Shown here piece by piece: positions 1-13,200 of a stretch of 64,000 nt of DNA (positions are counted from its first letter, which is position 1; each line of letters opens with the position of its first letter). Below the pieces are notes generated by a model that had not been told where the DNA came from, ran no database searches, and saw nothing but the letters and a program-made list of their open reading frames with translations. Source of the DNA: an uncultured Eubacteriales bacterium (GTDB taxonomy: Bacteria; Bacillota; Clostridia; Oscillospirales; Oscillospiraceae); NCBI GenBank assembly GCA_900079765.1, contig LT599017.1, forward strand, positions 248,001-312,000, in the 5' to 3' direction. The position numbers and the translations under genes are program-made.

Positions 1-3000
1 AGCTGGTCGGAGTGCCCGACCCCAACACCTCAACCGACCAGATCGACGCCCCCAAGACGAAAGGCACCCGGGTCCTGGCCCTTGGGCCGGACAGCGCCGC
101 GCCTGCGAATGTGTACTATAGTTTTTATTCCAACCTCCTCGAGGAGGACACCGACTTCAAGCTCACCATGGTCTCCGAGGAGAGTTTCTCGAAAACCGGC
201 CTGGACATCAATAAGCTATGTGTAATCACCTATATGGACTGGGATGACACCATCATCGGCACCCAGGTCGTACCCCAGAACGCCGACGTGCGCGCCTTGG
301 TGAACGACTATGTGAGGGAAAACTTCGTTCACACCGACCTGGAAAATAATACGAATTATTCCAGCGTCGCCCGGATTGATAACTACCGGGGTAAGTACCC
401 TGCCAGCGGCCCGGCCCTGGCGGGTACCCCGAGCGGGATTACGGACGGCGAAGACTTTCCCCTCACCAATAAGCTGGACTACGTTTTCCTGAAACGCCCG
501 ATGGAGTACGATTCCACCGCCGGGGCGTGGACGCAGGAGACGAACGCCGGCGGAGCCCCGGTTTATGATGCAGCCTACCCGTATACACACGGGTGGGCTC
601 TTTGTGCGTCTTCCGGGGCTGCGGAAAATACGTGGACGACGCTGGGTTCCACCGGCGAGCTGTCCAACTATGCCGTCAATTCTACCACCGGCGTCGCCAG
701 CTTTAGCTACGACGGCACGGGTTTTAACGTGGCGGACTTCGGCGCGGGCTTTGACAAACGCGAAATCTATGTCAAGGCCATGTACGAGCCGGGGAAGGAT
801 TTAATGGACAACATTACTACATACCGCATGGTCACCGCGCCTTATTACACGAAGTACAGTAAGGAAAGCGTCGCCAATAACGGGGTGTACGCGGTTGAGT
901 TTGCGTTTGAGAGAAGTTATATTACGTCTATCGGCGTTCAGGGCGTGCCACGTATTCGCGAGTTGGCGGTTCAGTTAATGGCGAAACCAGACCTGATGGA
1001 TAGCGGCATATTAAATGACCAGTCTACAGACCTGTATTTAAAATTAGACACTGTAAACGCGGAGACTGTTGATGTTGCGTTGACGCTTTCCGGCCTAGTT
1101 TACAATGCGGATTATTATCTAATTGACAGCTATAGAAGCAACTTTGTTACGGGCACAAAGCGGTCCCTTCAGAACAGCAACCAAACGGCTGATATGCAAA
1201 TACCGGCAAACTTTACGTATACCGGCGCGGCAAACGCAAATGATACTAAGTGGGGAACGGCGGGGTTTGTGCTCCTCAGCACGATGAACACCTTCGCGGA
1301 GAAAGCAAAGCTGAAAAAACTGGGGACGGATACAACTTCGTTTAATCAGTTTGTGACGGTGGACGCCGCGAATGATATCAACCTACGTGACGCAAGTGGT
1401 AATGTGTTTGATGTAATTTCCTTTGCCTCAAATGGAATAGCAAATAAAATTTATGAGGCTTATTCTCAGGCATATGATCTCGGCTGGAAGGATGTGCGCG
1501 GCAACCCGTACTTAGCGTGGCATCAGCTCCAACTCTACATTATGGATGGCGTACTGCGTGATAAAGCGACTGCTGATTCAATTACTATCAAGTGGTGCCG
1601 CCTGCATCAAGCTTGTATCGACGACGGCGCCACCGGCGTGACTGATTGGGCAACTCTGCTGGAGAACGCCTATCAGTACAATGCCGACCCCGCCGCGAAG
1701 GACGCTGTGGACAATATGCTGCCCAGCCTGATGGTCAGCTTTGGCCTGGCGAAAAACGCCAACGGAGCCCTCTTTACCAGTTCCGACTTGTCCGATTTCA
1801 TTACTTATATCGTAGCCGCCACTCAGGCGGCGGGTACGGCGAACTATGCCAGTCTTACCAAAGAGCAAGTGCAGTACTATATTTTAAACAGCTCCTATGT
1901 GGACACGGCCACCGCACAGACGGCCCGTGAGCAAGCATATTGGTGGTTCGACGTCAGTGCAAAGCCCAACAACTGGAACACCCTCGTGTCCGCCGCCAAG
2001 CTCACCTACCCCGCCGCGCTGAATACGGCGAAGAGCGCTTACGACGCCATGATGGGCACTCCCTCCAGCAATACCACCTGGCTCCAGTTGACCTATAATC
2101 TGGCCGCGGACTCGGACGGAAACCCCTTTGCTGCTTTCGACGACTTTAAGACCGCCTTTATAGGGGCCGTCACCGCCCTGAATACGGCGGGTTATTCGGC
2201 CCCCACCTGGGCGCAGGTACAGTACTATATTTTGAACCATACTGCGGTAAACGTCAGCGACGCGCAGGCCGCCAGCAGCGCGAACTACTGGTGGTATAAC
2301 GGCGGCCAGAAGATTACCGACCTAGCCACCCTCCTGGCGGCGGCCAGCGCATACAACGCGGGGAACACGGCGGCCTACGCCTCCTTTACCTACGACTTGC
2401 TTTATAGTACCACTAACACCGCTTTCCAGTTCCGCAAGTCCTTCGATGGTACACTGTATGATGCCACCGAACTAGATCAATTAAAGACAGCCATAGCCGC
2501 GTTGGTGAACATGAACGGGATAGGCCTCGCCTGGAGCCAGATTCAGTATTATTTAATTAATAGTGTTTTTGCACCGGCAATTACGACTGATGCGGAAAGT
2601 AATTCTTACTATTGGTGGAAAGACGGCGCAAATGGGAAACCGATTACCATTACGGCAGGACTGGGCGCGGCCAACCTGAGAAGTCTGATGGAGGCGGCCT
2701 ATGCCTCCTCCGTTAACAAAAACCCGATGGCATGGGATGATTTGACGGTTAGCAAAATTTCAACCTTTAAGTTGGTGAGCGGATTTACAAATGAGACGAA
2801 GAAGGAAGACTTGCCAGCCTTTGACGTGACGACAATCGATAGCTTTAAATCAATGATGAAAGACCTAGTTGCTGCCGCCACTGCCGCTGGAGAGAATTAC
2901 AAAAACCTTACTTGGTTTCAAATCCAATATTATCTGTTGAACGCCCCCTCTTATTTGACTGCGGCAGATCCCGCAATGCCCACTGTTACGGAGTATTGGT

Positions 3001-4256
3001 GGTATCAATTTGATGAAGACCCTAATGCACCGACTGCAAAAAATGCTTTTGAGTTGTTTATTGAGATAATGGATGCACGCATAGCAGGAACGAAAGATGA
3101 TAATGACGTAAAGCAGGCGGTAACTGATTACTTTAACCTGATGGAAATCCATGTGGGTACTGCGGCCTCCAATAAACTCTATGATTTGGCTACTTCGTCA
3201 CAAAAAACTGCGCTGCAGACGAAAATAGTCAATTTAGCGAAGTCCCTACAAATTAGAGGCATGACGGCGGCGGGAAGTGTCACATGGTATACACTGCAGT
3301 ATTATTCAATTACTACGAACCTCTTTGCAAGTTCTTCGGTAGAGCCTAAGGATGCGGCAACGACATATGCGTATTATTTAGGTACGCTTAACGGTGACTG
3401 GGCTCCTGCCTATGCCTCAACAGTGCCGATGACTACGTCGCTGATCCAGGCTAGGTTCAGCACTATGCTGGAGTCAAGCGTGAACACCGAAACCACTACC
3501 TCCTCCGACGGGCTGACAACTACCACCACCGAGACGGAAACCACCCAGGACGCCGCCGGAGACACCGTGATCACCACCACAGTGACGGCGGTCACCACCA
3601 GCACGGTGGAGACAGAGAGCGAGCGCATTACCACCATCGTCACTACCACAATGGTTACCGCCGTCACCATCTCGGCATTGACCGGTCAGCCCACGGTAAC
3701 CACCACCAGCGAGACCGTCACCAACACTGAGCGCACTCCGATGGACACCGCATCTCCCGCGCCGGAGGAGACTACGGAGCCGGACGCGGCGATGCCTGAG
3801 GAGACCGACCCGACTGAGACGGAGGAGCCCGACATAACCGACCCCACTGCCTCCGCCGAGACGGAAACGGAGGCCCAGCCCGAGACCACGGAAGAGACGA
3901 AGACGGAGACGGGGAGCGAGAAAGAGACCGCCGTTTCCCAGGAGCCCGCTGCACTGCCCCCGGACACCGGGGAGGACCTGGGGACTTCCGCGACGGTGAG
4001 TCTCCTCTGGTCTTCGCCGCCCTCGGGTTATGCCGGAAGCACGCTCCTTAGCGGCTCCGGCCTCCCGGCCCTCAGCGGTACCTGGGGGGGAACCACGCGG
4101 TCTTGGTTTTACAGGAGAGAGGGGCCCCGCTGGAGCAATCTGTTTCTTACCTGGGCGTCGCCAGGAATCACAGTCATATCCCGCGCCTGGGGTGCGGGGC
4201 TTGATCTCCCCCTGCGCGGCGGGGAATTGGAACCTAGTAGGAGGACGGTAACATGA
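1..4256 (+). CDS. Large repetitive surface protein, 5' end cut off by the window
   Basis: The reading frame is open from the first bases (codons start at base 3), so the N-terminus and any signal peptide lie outside the window. The GTG at base 12 is only the first start-like codon. About 1417 residues are visible. Residues ~500-1100 hold six degenerate repeats of ~108-127 residues, each with a W-x-Q-(L/V/I)-Q-Y-Y core (Trp or equivalent near residues 503, 617, 733, 841, 968, 1092) followed ~25 residues later by YWW. Residues ~1155-1325 form a Thr/Glu/Pro-rich stalk typical of wall-spanning proteins. A sorting-signal-like LPPDTG lies at 3954-3971, but the in-frame sequence after it is neither clearly hydrophobic nor followed by a basic tail. 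The stop overlaps the next start (ATGA). I do not recognise the family; a cell-surface role is inferred from the stalk and the SLH neighbour. Confidence 0.75.
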   Translation, partial: LVGVPDPNTSTDQIDAPKTKGTRVLALGPDSAAPANVYYSFYSNLLEEDTDFKLTMVSEESFSKTGLDINKLCVITYMDWDDTIIGTQVVPQNADVRALVNDYVRENFVHTDLENNTNYSSVARIDNYRGKYPASGPALAGTPSGITDGEDFPLTNKLDYVFLKRPMEYDSTAGAWTQETNAGGAPVYDAAYPYTHGWALCASSGAAENTWTTLGSTGELSNYAVNSTTGVASFSYDGTGFNVADFGAGFDKREIYVKAMYEPGKDLMDNITTYRMVTAPYYTKYSKESVANNGVYAVEFAFERSYITSIGVQGVPRIRELAVQLMAKPDLMDSGILNDQSTDLYLKLDTVNAETVDVALTLSGLVYNADYYLIDSYRSNFVTGTKRSLQNSNQTADMQIPANFTYTGAANANDTKWGTAGFVLLSTMNTFAEKAKLKKLGTDTTSFNQFVTVDAANDINLRDASGNVFDVISFASNGIANKIYEAYSQAYDLGWKDVRGNPYLAWHQLQLYIMDGVLRDKATADSITIKWCRLHQACIDDGATGVTDWATLLENAYQYNADPAAKDAVDNMLPSLMVSFGLAKNANGALFTSSDLSDFITYIVAATQAAGTANYASLTKEQVQYYILNSSYVDTATAQTAREQAYWWFDVSAKPNNWNTLVSAAKLTYPAALNTAKSAYDAMMGTPSSNTTWLQLTYNLAADSDGNPFAAFDDFKTAFIGAVTALNTAGYSAPTWAQVQYYILNHTAVNVSDAQAASSANYWWYNGGQKITDLATLLAAASAYNAGNTAAYASFTYDLLYSTTNTAFQFRKSFDGTLYDATELDQLKTAIAALVNMNGIGLAWSQIQYYLINSVFAPAITTDAESNSYYWWKDGANGKPITITAGLGAANLRSLMEAAYASSVNKNPMAWDDLTVSKISTFKLVSGFTNETKKEDLPAFDVTTIDSFKSMMKDLVAAATAAGENYKNLTWFQIQYYLLNAPSYLTAADPAMPTVTEYWWYQFDEDPNAPTAKNAFELFIEIMDARIAGTKDDNDVKQAVTDYFNLMEIHVGTAASNKLYDLATSSQKTALQTKIVNLAKSLQIRGMTAAGSVTWYTLQYYSITTNLFASSSVEPKDAATTYAYYLGTLNGDWAPAYASTVPMTTSLIQARFSTMLESSVNTETTTSSDGLTTTTTETETTQDAAGDTVITTTVTAVTTSTVETESERITTIVTTTMVTAVTISALTGQPTVTTTSETVTNTERTPMDTASPAPEETTEPDAAMPEETDPTETEEPDITDPTASAETETEAQPETTEETKTETGSEKETAVSQEPAALPPDTGEDLGTSATVSLLWSSPPSGYAGSTLLSGSGLPALSGTWGGTTRSWFYRREGPRWSNLFLTWASPGITVISRAWGAGLDLPLRGGELEPSRRTVT

Positions 4257-7200
4257 AGAAATTAAGGACGAGAGTGCTGAGTTGGGCGCTCACTCTGGCG
4301 ATGCTCTTCTCAATGCTGCCCATTTCAGCACGGGCGGCGGATAATGATGTGCTGAGTAGTATCGAATTAAGTGTTGACACAAGTGGCAACGCGGTTGTAA
4401 CTCTGAATGCTGCGAAGGATTTTAACAACATGGTTTCCGTCGTTGTTCTTCCAGCGTTTGGTTTTAACCAGTATAAAAACATCCTATATGGGTGGAGCAG
4501 CGGCGCGGTCACTAAAGATTCTTTTGCCTCGGGCACAATGAGCTCTTTGGCGAGCTATGTTGATAGCGGCTTACCCAGTATGTTGTATGCTCAAACCCTT
4601 ACTCAGGAGTCGAACTCAATAAAGTCTACGGGAGGAACATTCTCTTATACTACGATTAAGAATGCTGTAGGCAGCAATAAGATATATAACAATACCGGTG
4701 AGTTGTCTGACCAGAGTAAATATCCTTTTGTAGCGTACGTAATGATCGGCGGCACAACGCAGTTCTTCACCAGCCCTATTTTCTATGTTTCCGATCCCAC
4801 CCAGAGCGATGCGGAACTTACAGCCAGTCCGAATAGTATTTCCGTGGAGACGACAGCGGGTGGTATTGGTGGTATTGTAAGTTCGGCCGATCAGACGCAG
4901 ACGATTACGTTCACCAATAAAAATGGCGCGGTTGACGCATACATTGCCAAAGTAGAAATGGGTGTGGACTTTACTGACCTTGGCATTTCTGCAACGGGCT
5001 TTCAGTGGATTGGAGATGATGAAGGCAACACTACGCCGACTATTATTGCGGCAGGTGAATCAAAGAATTTGACCATATCTATTCCGGCAGAGCTTGCCGG
5101 AACCATCGATAGCTCAATCTTTGTGTATTACTATCCCAACTATACCGGTGCTCCGACAATAATGGAGTGTATTGAGATTCCTGTGAAAATCTCAATTGAT
5201 GGGCTACCTCGGATGAACCTGTCGCCCAATCCGGCAACCGTATCTATTGAGAAGGGTAACTTGGCTACCATAACTGTTACATTAAGCGTGGCCGATGCCT
5301 CTGCGATGTTTTTGGGAGGATCTCTGATGGTCACTGATTTAAGTGGCCCATCTGGAAGTGGCGACCCGGCTACCGTTGAAACTACCATAGGTGGTCTTGA
5401 CATCGCAAATGAGAGTGATACGGTTATCATTGGACCCGAAGAAGAAAAGAGCAGTGCTGAACTGGTATTTATAATACCGGCAGCGCAGCTCTCGGAGGTG
5501 GGTACATACACACTCTCTTATAACGTGATGGACTTAAATTCCAGCTTATTTACAAACGGTACGGCTATTATTACCGTGACGGAGGGAACTCCCACACCCT
5601 CCATCGGCGCGATTACCATCGCCAACAACAATAACTCGGGCAACGGCGCGGCAAGCGGCAAAGCCTACGCGGACGACGTGCTGACTGTGTCCGCCAAGGA
5701 TTCTACTAGCGCTAACATCAGCTCCGGCGACCTTGATTACGCCTGGACGGTTGGCGGCGTAGCCGTGAGCGGCAACAACAGCCCCACCTACACTGTCCAG
5801 AGCGCGGACGAGCTCAAGACCATTATGGTGACCGTCACCCCCAAGACTAGCTCCTATACCGGCAGCGGTACCGCGAGCGTCGATGTCCTCAAGGCCGCCA
5901 GCTATTCCTTCGCTGTCAGCCCGGCTACGTATACCCCGGCAGGCACCGTATACGAGGGCTACACCGCCTCGACCTACGCGCAGACCGTTACCATCACTAA
6001 CAACGGCGACGCTCTGGCGGGCTTGTCTGTTGCAGCCACGAGCGGCGGCGCTGACTTCGACCTTGTTACCACGGGTATGTCCGCTACTTTGGCTGACGGC
6101 TCTACCACGCCGACCAGTACCACCTTCACCGTGACGCCGAAGAGCAGCCTGAGCGTCGGCACACACACCGGCGTATTCACCATCTCCACCACTTCGACCA
6201 GCGACACTAAGACCTTCACTTACACCTTCACGGTCAGCGCGAAGGCAGCCACGAAGATCGTTCTTTCTTCGACCTCCGGCACCTACACGGGTCTTGATCT
6301 CACGCCTGCCGGGGTAGCCGTAAAGAATCAGGCTGAGACCGTGACCATTCCCAATGGCGACTACGACGGAGTATGGACAAAGAATGGTGACGCGAGTTGG
6401 ACGGTCGCCACTGACGGTGGCCTGGTCAACGTAGGCACGTATACCTACACCGTGACCCTGAAAGGTAATTCCGCAGAGGCGTACAATAACCCCGGCACCG
6501 CGACCTTCACCATCACCAAAAAGGCCGCCGCCGCCGCGCCCGGGCTGACCCCGACCAGCCCCACCACCAGCGGCGGCACCGACGGCAGCATCAAGATTAC
6601 CTCTAACTACGACGGCGCCAAGGCCTATGAGTACAGCACCGACGGAGGCAGCACCTGGCACGATTGGACCACTGACTCCGACACGCAGAGCGGCCTGGGC
6701 GCGGGCAGCTACATCGTCCGTGCGAAGTACGATGCGGCCAACGAAGAGCCGAGCGGCCAGGGCACCACCACCCTAGCCAATCCCACCGCGTTCCCCGTGA
6801 CGATTGCCGTCACGAAGGACGGCGGCTACTTCGCCGAGAATACGGCGGTCACCCTTAAAGGCGCGAGCGATTACTCCGGCACCCTCGACGCCACCGGCCA
6901 TGCTGTAATCAGCAACGTGCCCAACGGCACGTACACAATCGAGGTCGCCGGCGGAACGGGCACGAAGAGCGTTACCGTCAGCGGCGGCCCTACGAGCGAG
7001 AGCCTCGCCTTCTACACCTTGACGGTAAACGCGGGCACCAACGGCAGCTTGCCCACCGGCGGCGGCGTATACATCGACGGGAAAACGGTTGTCGTTGGCG
7101 CTAGCTCCAACACCGGCTGGGAGTTTGCCGCCACGCCTTGGGTAGTGACCAGCGGCACTGATACGACGGTTAGCGGCTTCACGGTCACCGTTAAGAATAC

Positions 7201-10200
7201 CGCCACTGTCACTGCGCAGTACACCGCCATTCCTGTGACCATCATCACCAGCAGCTTGACGAGCGTGGTCTACGGCAACACCAGCTACACCGCCACCATC
7301 GCGGCTGGCGGCGGTGCGGGCGCGGGCACCTACACCTATACCCTCACGAATGCGGCCGCCCTGCCGTGGCTGGCGCTGAACGCGAGCACCGGCGCGCTCA
7401 CCATCAATAGCGCGACTGCCGACGTGGGTACTTACACGCTGAAGGTCACGGCCAGCAGCACAAACGGCGCGATCTCTCCGGAGACCGAACTGACCCTGGA
7501 CGTCACCACCGCCCAGGTCACCGTGAACGTGACCAGCACGGCATACAGCGTGGCTAAAGATACGACGCCCAAGCTGACGGATATTCCTGACGACTCGGTC
7601 ATCACCGCCACGGCCAAGGCCGCCGACGGTACCACTCTCACCAATACGTTCAACGAAACTGGAAGCGGCGCCGGGGCCCTCGGCGGTACGTGGAGCATTG
7701 AGACCGCCTCGTATGGGGCGGGCGCTCAGAACCTCATCCTGAAGTTTACGCCCACCAGTGCGAACTATACCGCTAGCACCGGCAACGTGCCTTACACCGG
7801 CGTGGGCCAGAACCCTGAGATCACAATGAACTCGGGCACAAGCGCCGACCCCACCGGGACCGGCACCAGCCACGCTGAGAGTGTGACCTATGGCTATGAC
7901 GCCAGCGGCGTGCTGACTTATTACGTGCGCTTTAAGAACACGGGCAATATGGACCTCTCAAACTTCACCGTGACAGAGACCGGCAATACAGACAAGTTTG
8001 ATATCACCGGCCTTGTTACGACGGCTACCACCCTTGCCCAGGGCGATTATGTGGAAGTGGCGATCAAGGCGAAGACGGGCGCGGATGCCAATGCCGCCCC
8101 GTACAGCGTCGTGATTACGGCGCAGTCCGGCACCACAACAAAGGCCTACACCGCCAACCTGACGGTCAACAAGAAGACTTTGGTGCCCACCATCGACTTG
8201 AGCAGCCTCACGGCCCCGACCACCCTCGGTGGCAGCGACGGCCACGCGGCCATCAGCAACTACAGCGACTTTAATGTCGGTACGTTTACGTTCTCGACGA
8301 CGCCCTCCGGCGGCACCGACACCAGCGGCACGATCGGCGGCCTGTCTGCCGGCAGCTACACAGTGACGGCCACCCCCATCGGCACCACCGCCGATAACTA
8401 CGCCGCAGGCACCAGCGCCAGTTTCACCATCCCCGCCGGTAAGCTCTATACCGGCACGGTGACGGTACGGGTGGATGGCACCGCGACTTCCGCGGGCATC
8501 ACTGGAGTGGCGCTTAAGAGTTCGGTGAATGCAACGTACGATAAATCGCAGACTGTCGGGAGCAGCGGTGTGTATACCTTCACCGACAACCTGAGCACCG
8601 ATGGCGGTACCTATACGGTCTGGGTCAATGGAGTGAACACCAACAAGACGCTGACCTCGGTGAACCAGGCGGAGACGGTCGACTTCTACACGGTGAGTGT
8701 GGCGGCAGGCACGGGCGCGGAGAACGTGGGCGTGGTGCCGAGCAACGGCATCGTGCTTGCGGGTCAGACAGCGACGCTGAGCTCGGCGGCGAAGGCGGGC
8801 TACACGGGCAGCGTGACGTGGACGCTGAGCGGTGGCAGCACGAGCAGCGTGAGCGGGGACATCATCACTGTGAACGATACGGTGACGGCAACCGCGAGCT
8901 ATGCGTTGGAGACGTACACAGTGACGTACCGTCCCGGCACGTTGGGCACGGGGAGCCAGACGACGGATGCGAAGACCCATGGCGTGAACTTGACGCTGAA
9001 GGGCGCGACGTTCACCCGTACGGGCTACACGCAGACGGGCTGGGCGACCAGCGATGGCGGAGCGCAGGTGTATGCGCTTAGCGGTACCTATACGGGCAAC
9101 ACGGCACTAACGCTGTACCCTGTATGGACGACAAATACGTACACAGTGACGTACAGCGGGAACGGCTCGACGAGCGGCAGCACGGCGAATAGCAGTCACA
9201 CGTACGACGTGGCGCAGAACCTGACGGCGAACGGCTACGTGAAGACGGGCTACACGTTTGCGGGCTGGGATACTGACCCGAGCGGCGCTAACGTGGTGTA
9301 CACGGACGGGCAGTCTGTGACGAACCTCGCGGCCAGCGGGACGGTGACGCTGTACGCGGTGTGGACTGCGAACACGTACACAGTGGCATACGACGGCAAG
9401 GATGCGACAAGCGGCAGCACAGCGAATAGCAGTCACACGTACGACGTGGCGCAGAACCTGACGGCGAACGGCTACGTGAAGACGGGCTACACATTTGCGG
9501 GCTGGGATACTGACCCGAGCGGCGCTAACGTGGTGTACACGGACGGGCAGTCTGTGACGAACCTCGCGGCCAGCGGGACGGTGACGCTGTACGCGGTGTG
9601 GACTGCGAACACGTACACAGTGGCATACGACGGCAAGGATGCGACAAGCGGCAGCACAGCGAATAGCAGTCACACGTACGACGTGGCGCAGAACCTGACG
9701 GCGAACGGCTACGTGAAGACGGGCTACACATTTGCGGGCTGGGATACTGACCCGAGCGGCGCTAACGTGGTGTACACGGACGGGCAGTCTGTGACGAACC
9801 TCGCGGCCAGCGGGACGGTGACGCTGTACGCGGTGTGGACTGCGAACACGTACACAGTGGCATACGACGGCAAGGATGCGACAAGCGGCAGCACAGCGAA
9901 TAGCAGTCACACGTACGACGTGGCGCAGAACCTGACGGCGAACGGCTACGTGAAGACGGGCTACACATTTGCGGGCTGGGATACTGACCCGAGCGGCGCT
10001 AACGTGGTGTACACGGACGGGCAGTCTGTGACGAACCTCGCGGCCAGCGGGACGGTGACGCTGTACGCGGTGTGGACTGCGAACACGTACACAGTGGCAT
10101 ACGACGGCAAGGATGCGACAAGCGGCAGCACAGCGAATAGCAGTCACACGTACGACGTGGCGCAGAACCTGACGGCGAACGGCTACGTGAAGACGGGCTA

Positions 10201-13200
10201 CACATTTGCGGGCTGGGATACTGACCCGAGCGGCGCTAACGTGGTGTACACGGACGGGCAGTCTGTGACGAACCTCGCGGCCAGCGGGACGGTGACGCTG
10301 TACGCGGTGTGGACTGCGAACACGTACACAGTGGCATACGACGGCAAGGATGCGACAAGCGGCAGCACAGCGAATAGCAGTCACACGTACGACGTGGCGC
10401 AGAACCTGACGGCGAACGGCTACGTGAAGACGGGCTACACATTTGCGGGCTGGGATACTGACCCGAGCGGCGCTAACGTGGTGTACACGGACGGGCAGTC
10501 TGTGACGAACCTCGCGGCCAGCGGGACGGTGACGCTGTACGCGGTGTGGACTGCGAACACGTACACAGTGGCATACGACGGCAAGGATGCGACAAGCGGC
10601 AGCACAGCGAATAGCAGTCACACGTACGACGTGGCGCAGAACCTGACGGCGAACGGCTACGTGAAGACGGGCTACACATTTGCGGGCTGGGATACTGACC
10701 CGAGCGGCGCTAACGTGGTGTACACGGACGGGCAGTCTGTGACGAACCTCGCGGCCAGCGGGACGGTGACGCTGTACGCGGTGTGGACTGCGAACACGTA
10801 CACAGTGGCATACGACGGCAAGGATGCGACAAGCGGCAGCACAGCGAATAGCAGTCACACGTACGACGTGGCGCAGAACCTGACGGCGAACGGCTACGTG
10901 AAGACGGGCTACACATTTGCGGGCTGGGATACTGACCCGAGCGGCGCTAACGTGGTGTACACGGACGGGCAGTCTGTGACGAACCTCGCGGCCAGCGGGA
11001 CGGTGACGCTGTACGCGGTGTGGACTGCGAACACGTACACAGTGGCATACGACGGCAAGGATGCGACAAGCGGCAGCACAGCGAATAGCAGTCACACGTA
11101 CGACGTGGCGCAGAACCTGACGGCGAACGGCTACGTGAAGACGGGCTACACATTTGCGGGCTGGGATACTGACCCGAGCGGCGCTAACGTGGTGTACACG
11201 GACGGGCAGTCTGTGACGAACCTCGCGGCCAGCGGGACGGTGACGCTGTACGCGGTGTGGACTGCGAACACGTACACAGTGGCATACGACGGCAAGGATG
11301 CGACAAGCGGCAGCACAGCGAATAGCAGTCACACGTACGACGTGGCGCAGAACCTGACGGCGAACGGCTACGTGAAGACGGGCTACACATTTGCGGGCTG
11401 GGATACTGACCCGAGCGGCGCTAACGTGGTGTACACGGACGGGCAGTCTGTGACGAACCTCGCGGCCAGCGGGACGGTGACGCTGTACGCGGTGTGGACT
11501 GCGAACACGTACACAGTGGCATACGACGGCAAGGATGCGACAAGCGGCAGCACAGCGAATAGCAGTCACACGTACGACGTGGCGCAGAACCTGACGGCGA
11601 ACGGCTACGTGAAGACGGGCTACACATTTGCGGGCTGGGATACTGACCCGAGCGGCGCTAACGTGGTGTACACGGACGGGCAGTCTGTGACGAACCTCGC
11701 GGCCAGCGGGACGGTGACGCTGTACGCGGTGTGGACTGCGAACACGTACACAGTGGCATACGACGGCAAGGATGCGACAAGCGGCAGCACAGCGAATAGC
11801 AGTCACACGTACGACGTGGCGCAGAACCTGACGGCGAACGGCTACGTGAAGACGGGCTACACATTTGCGGGCTGGGATACTGACCCGAGCGGCGCTAACG
11901 TGGTGTACACGGACGGGCAGTCTGTGACGAACCTCGCGGCCAGCGGGACGGTGACGCTGTACGCGGTGTGGACTGCGAACACGTACACAGTGGCATACGA
12001 CGGCAAGGATGCGACAAGCGGCAGCACAGCGAATAGCAGTCACACGTACGACGTGGCGCAGAACCTGACGGCGAACGGCTACGTGAAGACGGGCTACACA
12101 TTTGCGGGCTGGGATACTGACCCGAGCGGCGCTAACGTGGTGTACACGGACGGGCAGTCTGTGACGAACCTCGCGGCCAGCGGGACGGTGACGCTGTACG
12201 CGGTGTGGACTGCGAACACGTACACAGTGGCATACGACGGCAAGGATGCGACAAGCGGCAGCACAGCGAATAGCAGTCACACGTACGACGTGGCGCAGAA
12301 CCTGACGGCGAACGGCTACGTGAAGACGGGCTACACATTTGCGGGCTGGGATACTGACCCGAGCGGCGCTAACGTGGTGTACACGGACGGGCAGTCTGTG
12401 ACGAACCTCGCGGCCAGCGGGACGGTGACGCTGTACGCGGTGTGGACTGCGAACACGTACACAGTGGCATACGACGGCAAGGATGCGACAAGCGGCAGCA
12501 CAGCGAATAGCAGTCACACGTACGACGTGGCGCAGAACCTGACGGCGAACGGCTACGTGAAGACGGGCTACACATTTGCGGGCTGGGATACTGACCCGAG
12601 CGGCGCTAACGTGGTGTACACGGACGGGCAGTCTGTGACGAACCTCGCGGCCAGCGGGACGGTGACGCTGTACGCGGTGTGGACTGCGAACACGTACACA
12701 GTGGCATACGACGGCAAGGATGCGACAAGCGGCAGCACAGCGAATAGCAGTCACACGTACGACGTGGCGCAGAACCTGACGGCGAACGGCTACGTGAAGA
12801 CGGGCTACACATTTGCGGGCTGGGATACTGACCCGAGCGGCGCTAACGTGGTGTACACGGACGGGCAGTCTGTGACGAACCTCGCGGCCAGCGGGACGGT
12901 GACGCTGTACGCGGTGTGGACTGCGAACACGTACACAGTGGCATACGACGGCAAGGATGCGACAAGCGGCAGCACAGCGAATAGCAGTCACACGTACGAC
13001 GTGGCGCAGAACCTGACGGCGAACGGCTACGTGAAGACGGGCTACACATTTGCGGGCTGGGATACTGACCCGAGCGGCGCTAACGTGGTGTACACGGACG
13101 GGCAGTCTGTGACGAACCTCGCGGCCAGCGGGACGGTGACGCTGTACGCGGTGTGGACTGCGAACACGTACACAGTGGCATACGACGGCAAGGATGCGAC

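Noticed and set aside
5546-8980. Long minus-strand frames (340-371 codons) opposite the giant protein
   Set aside because: They lie antisense to a clear signal-peptide/Ig-like/SLH protein and are caused by high GC3; no family features.
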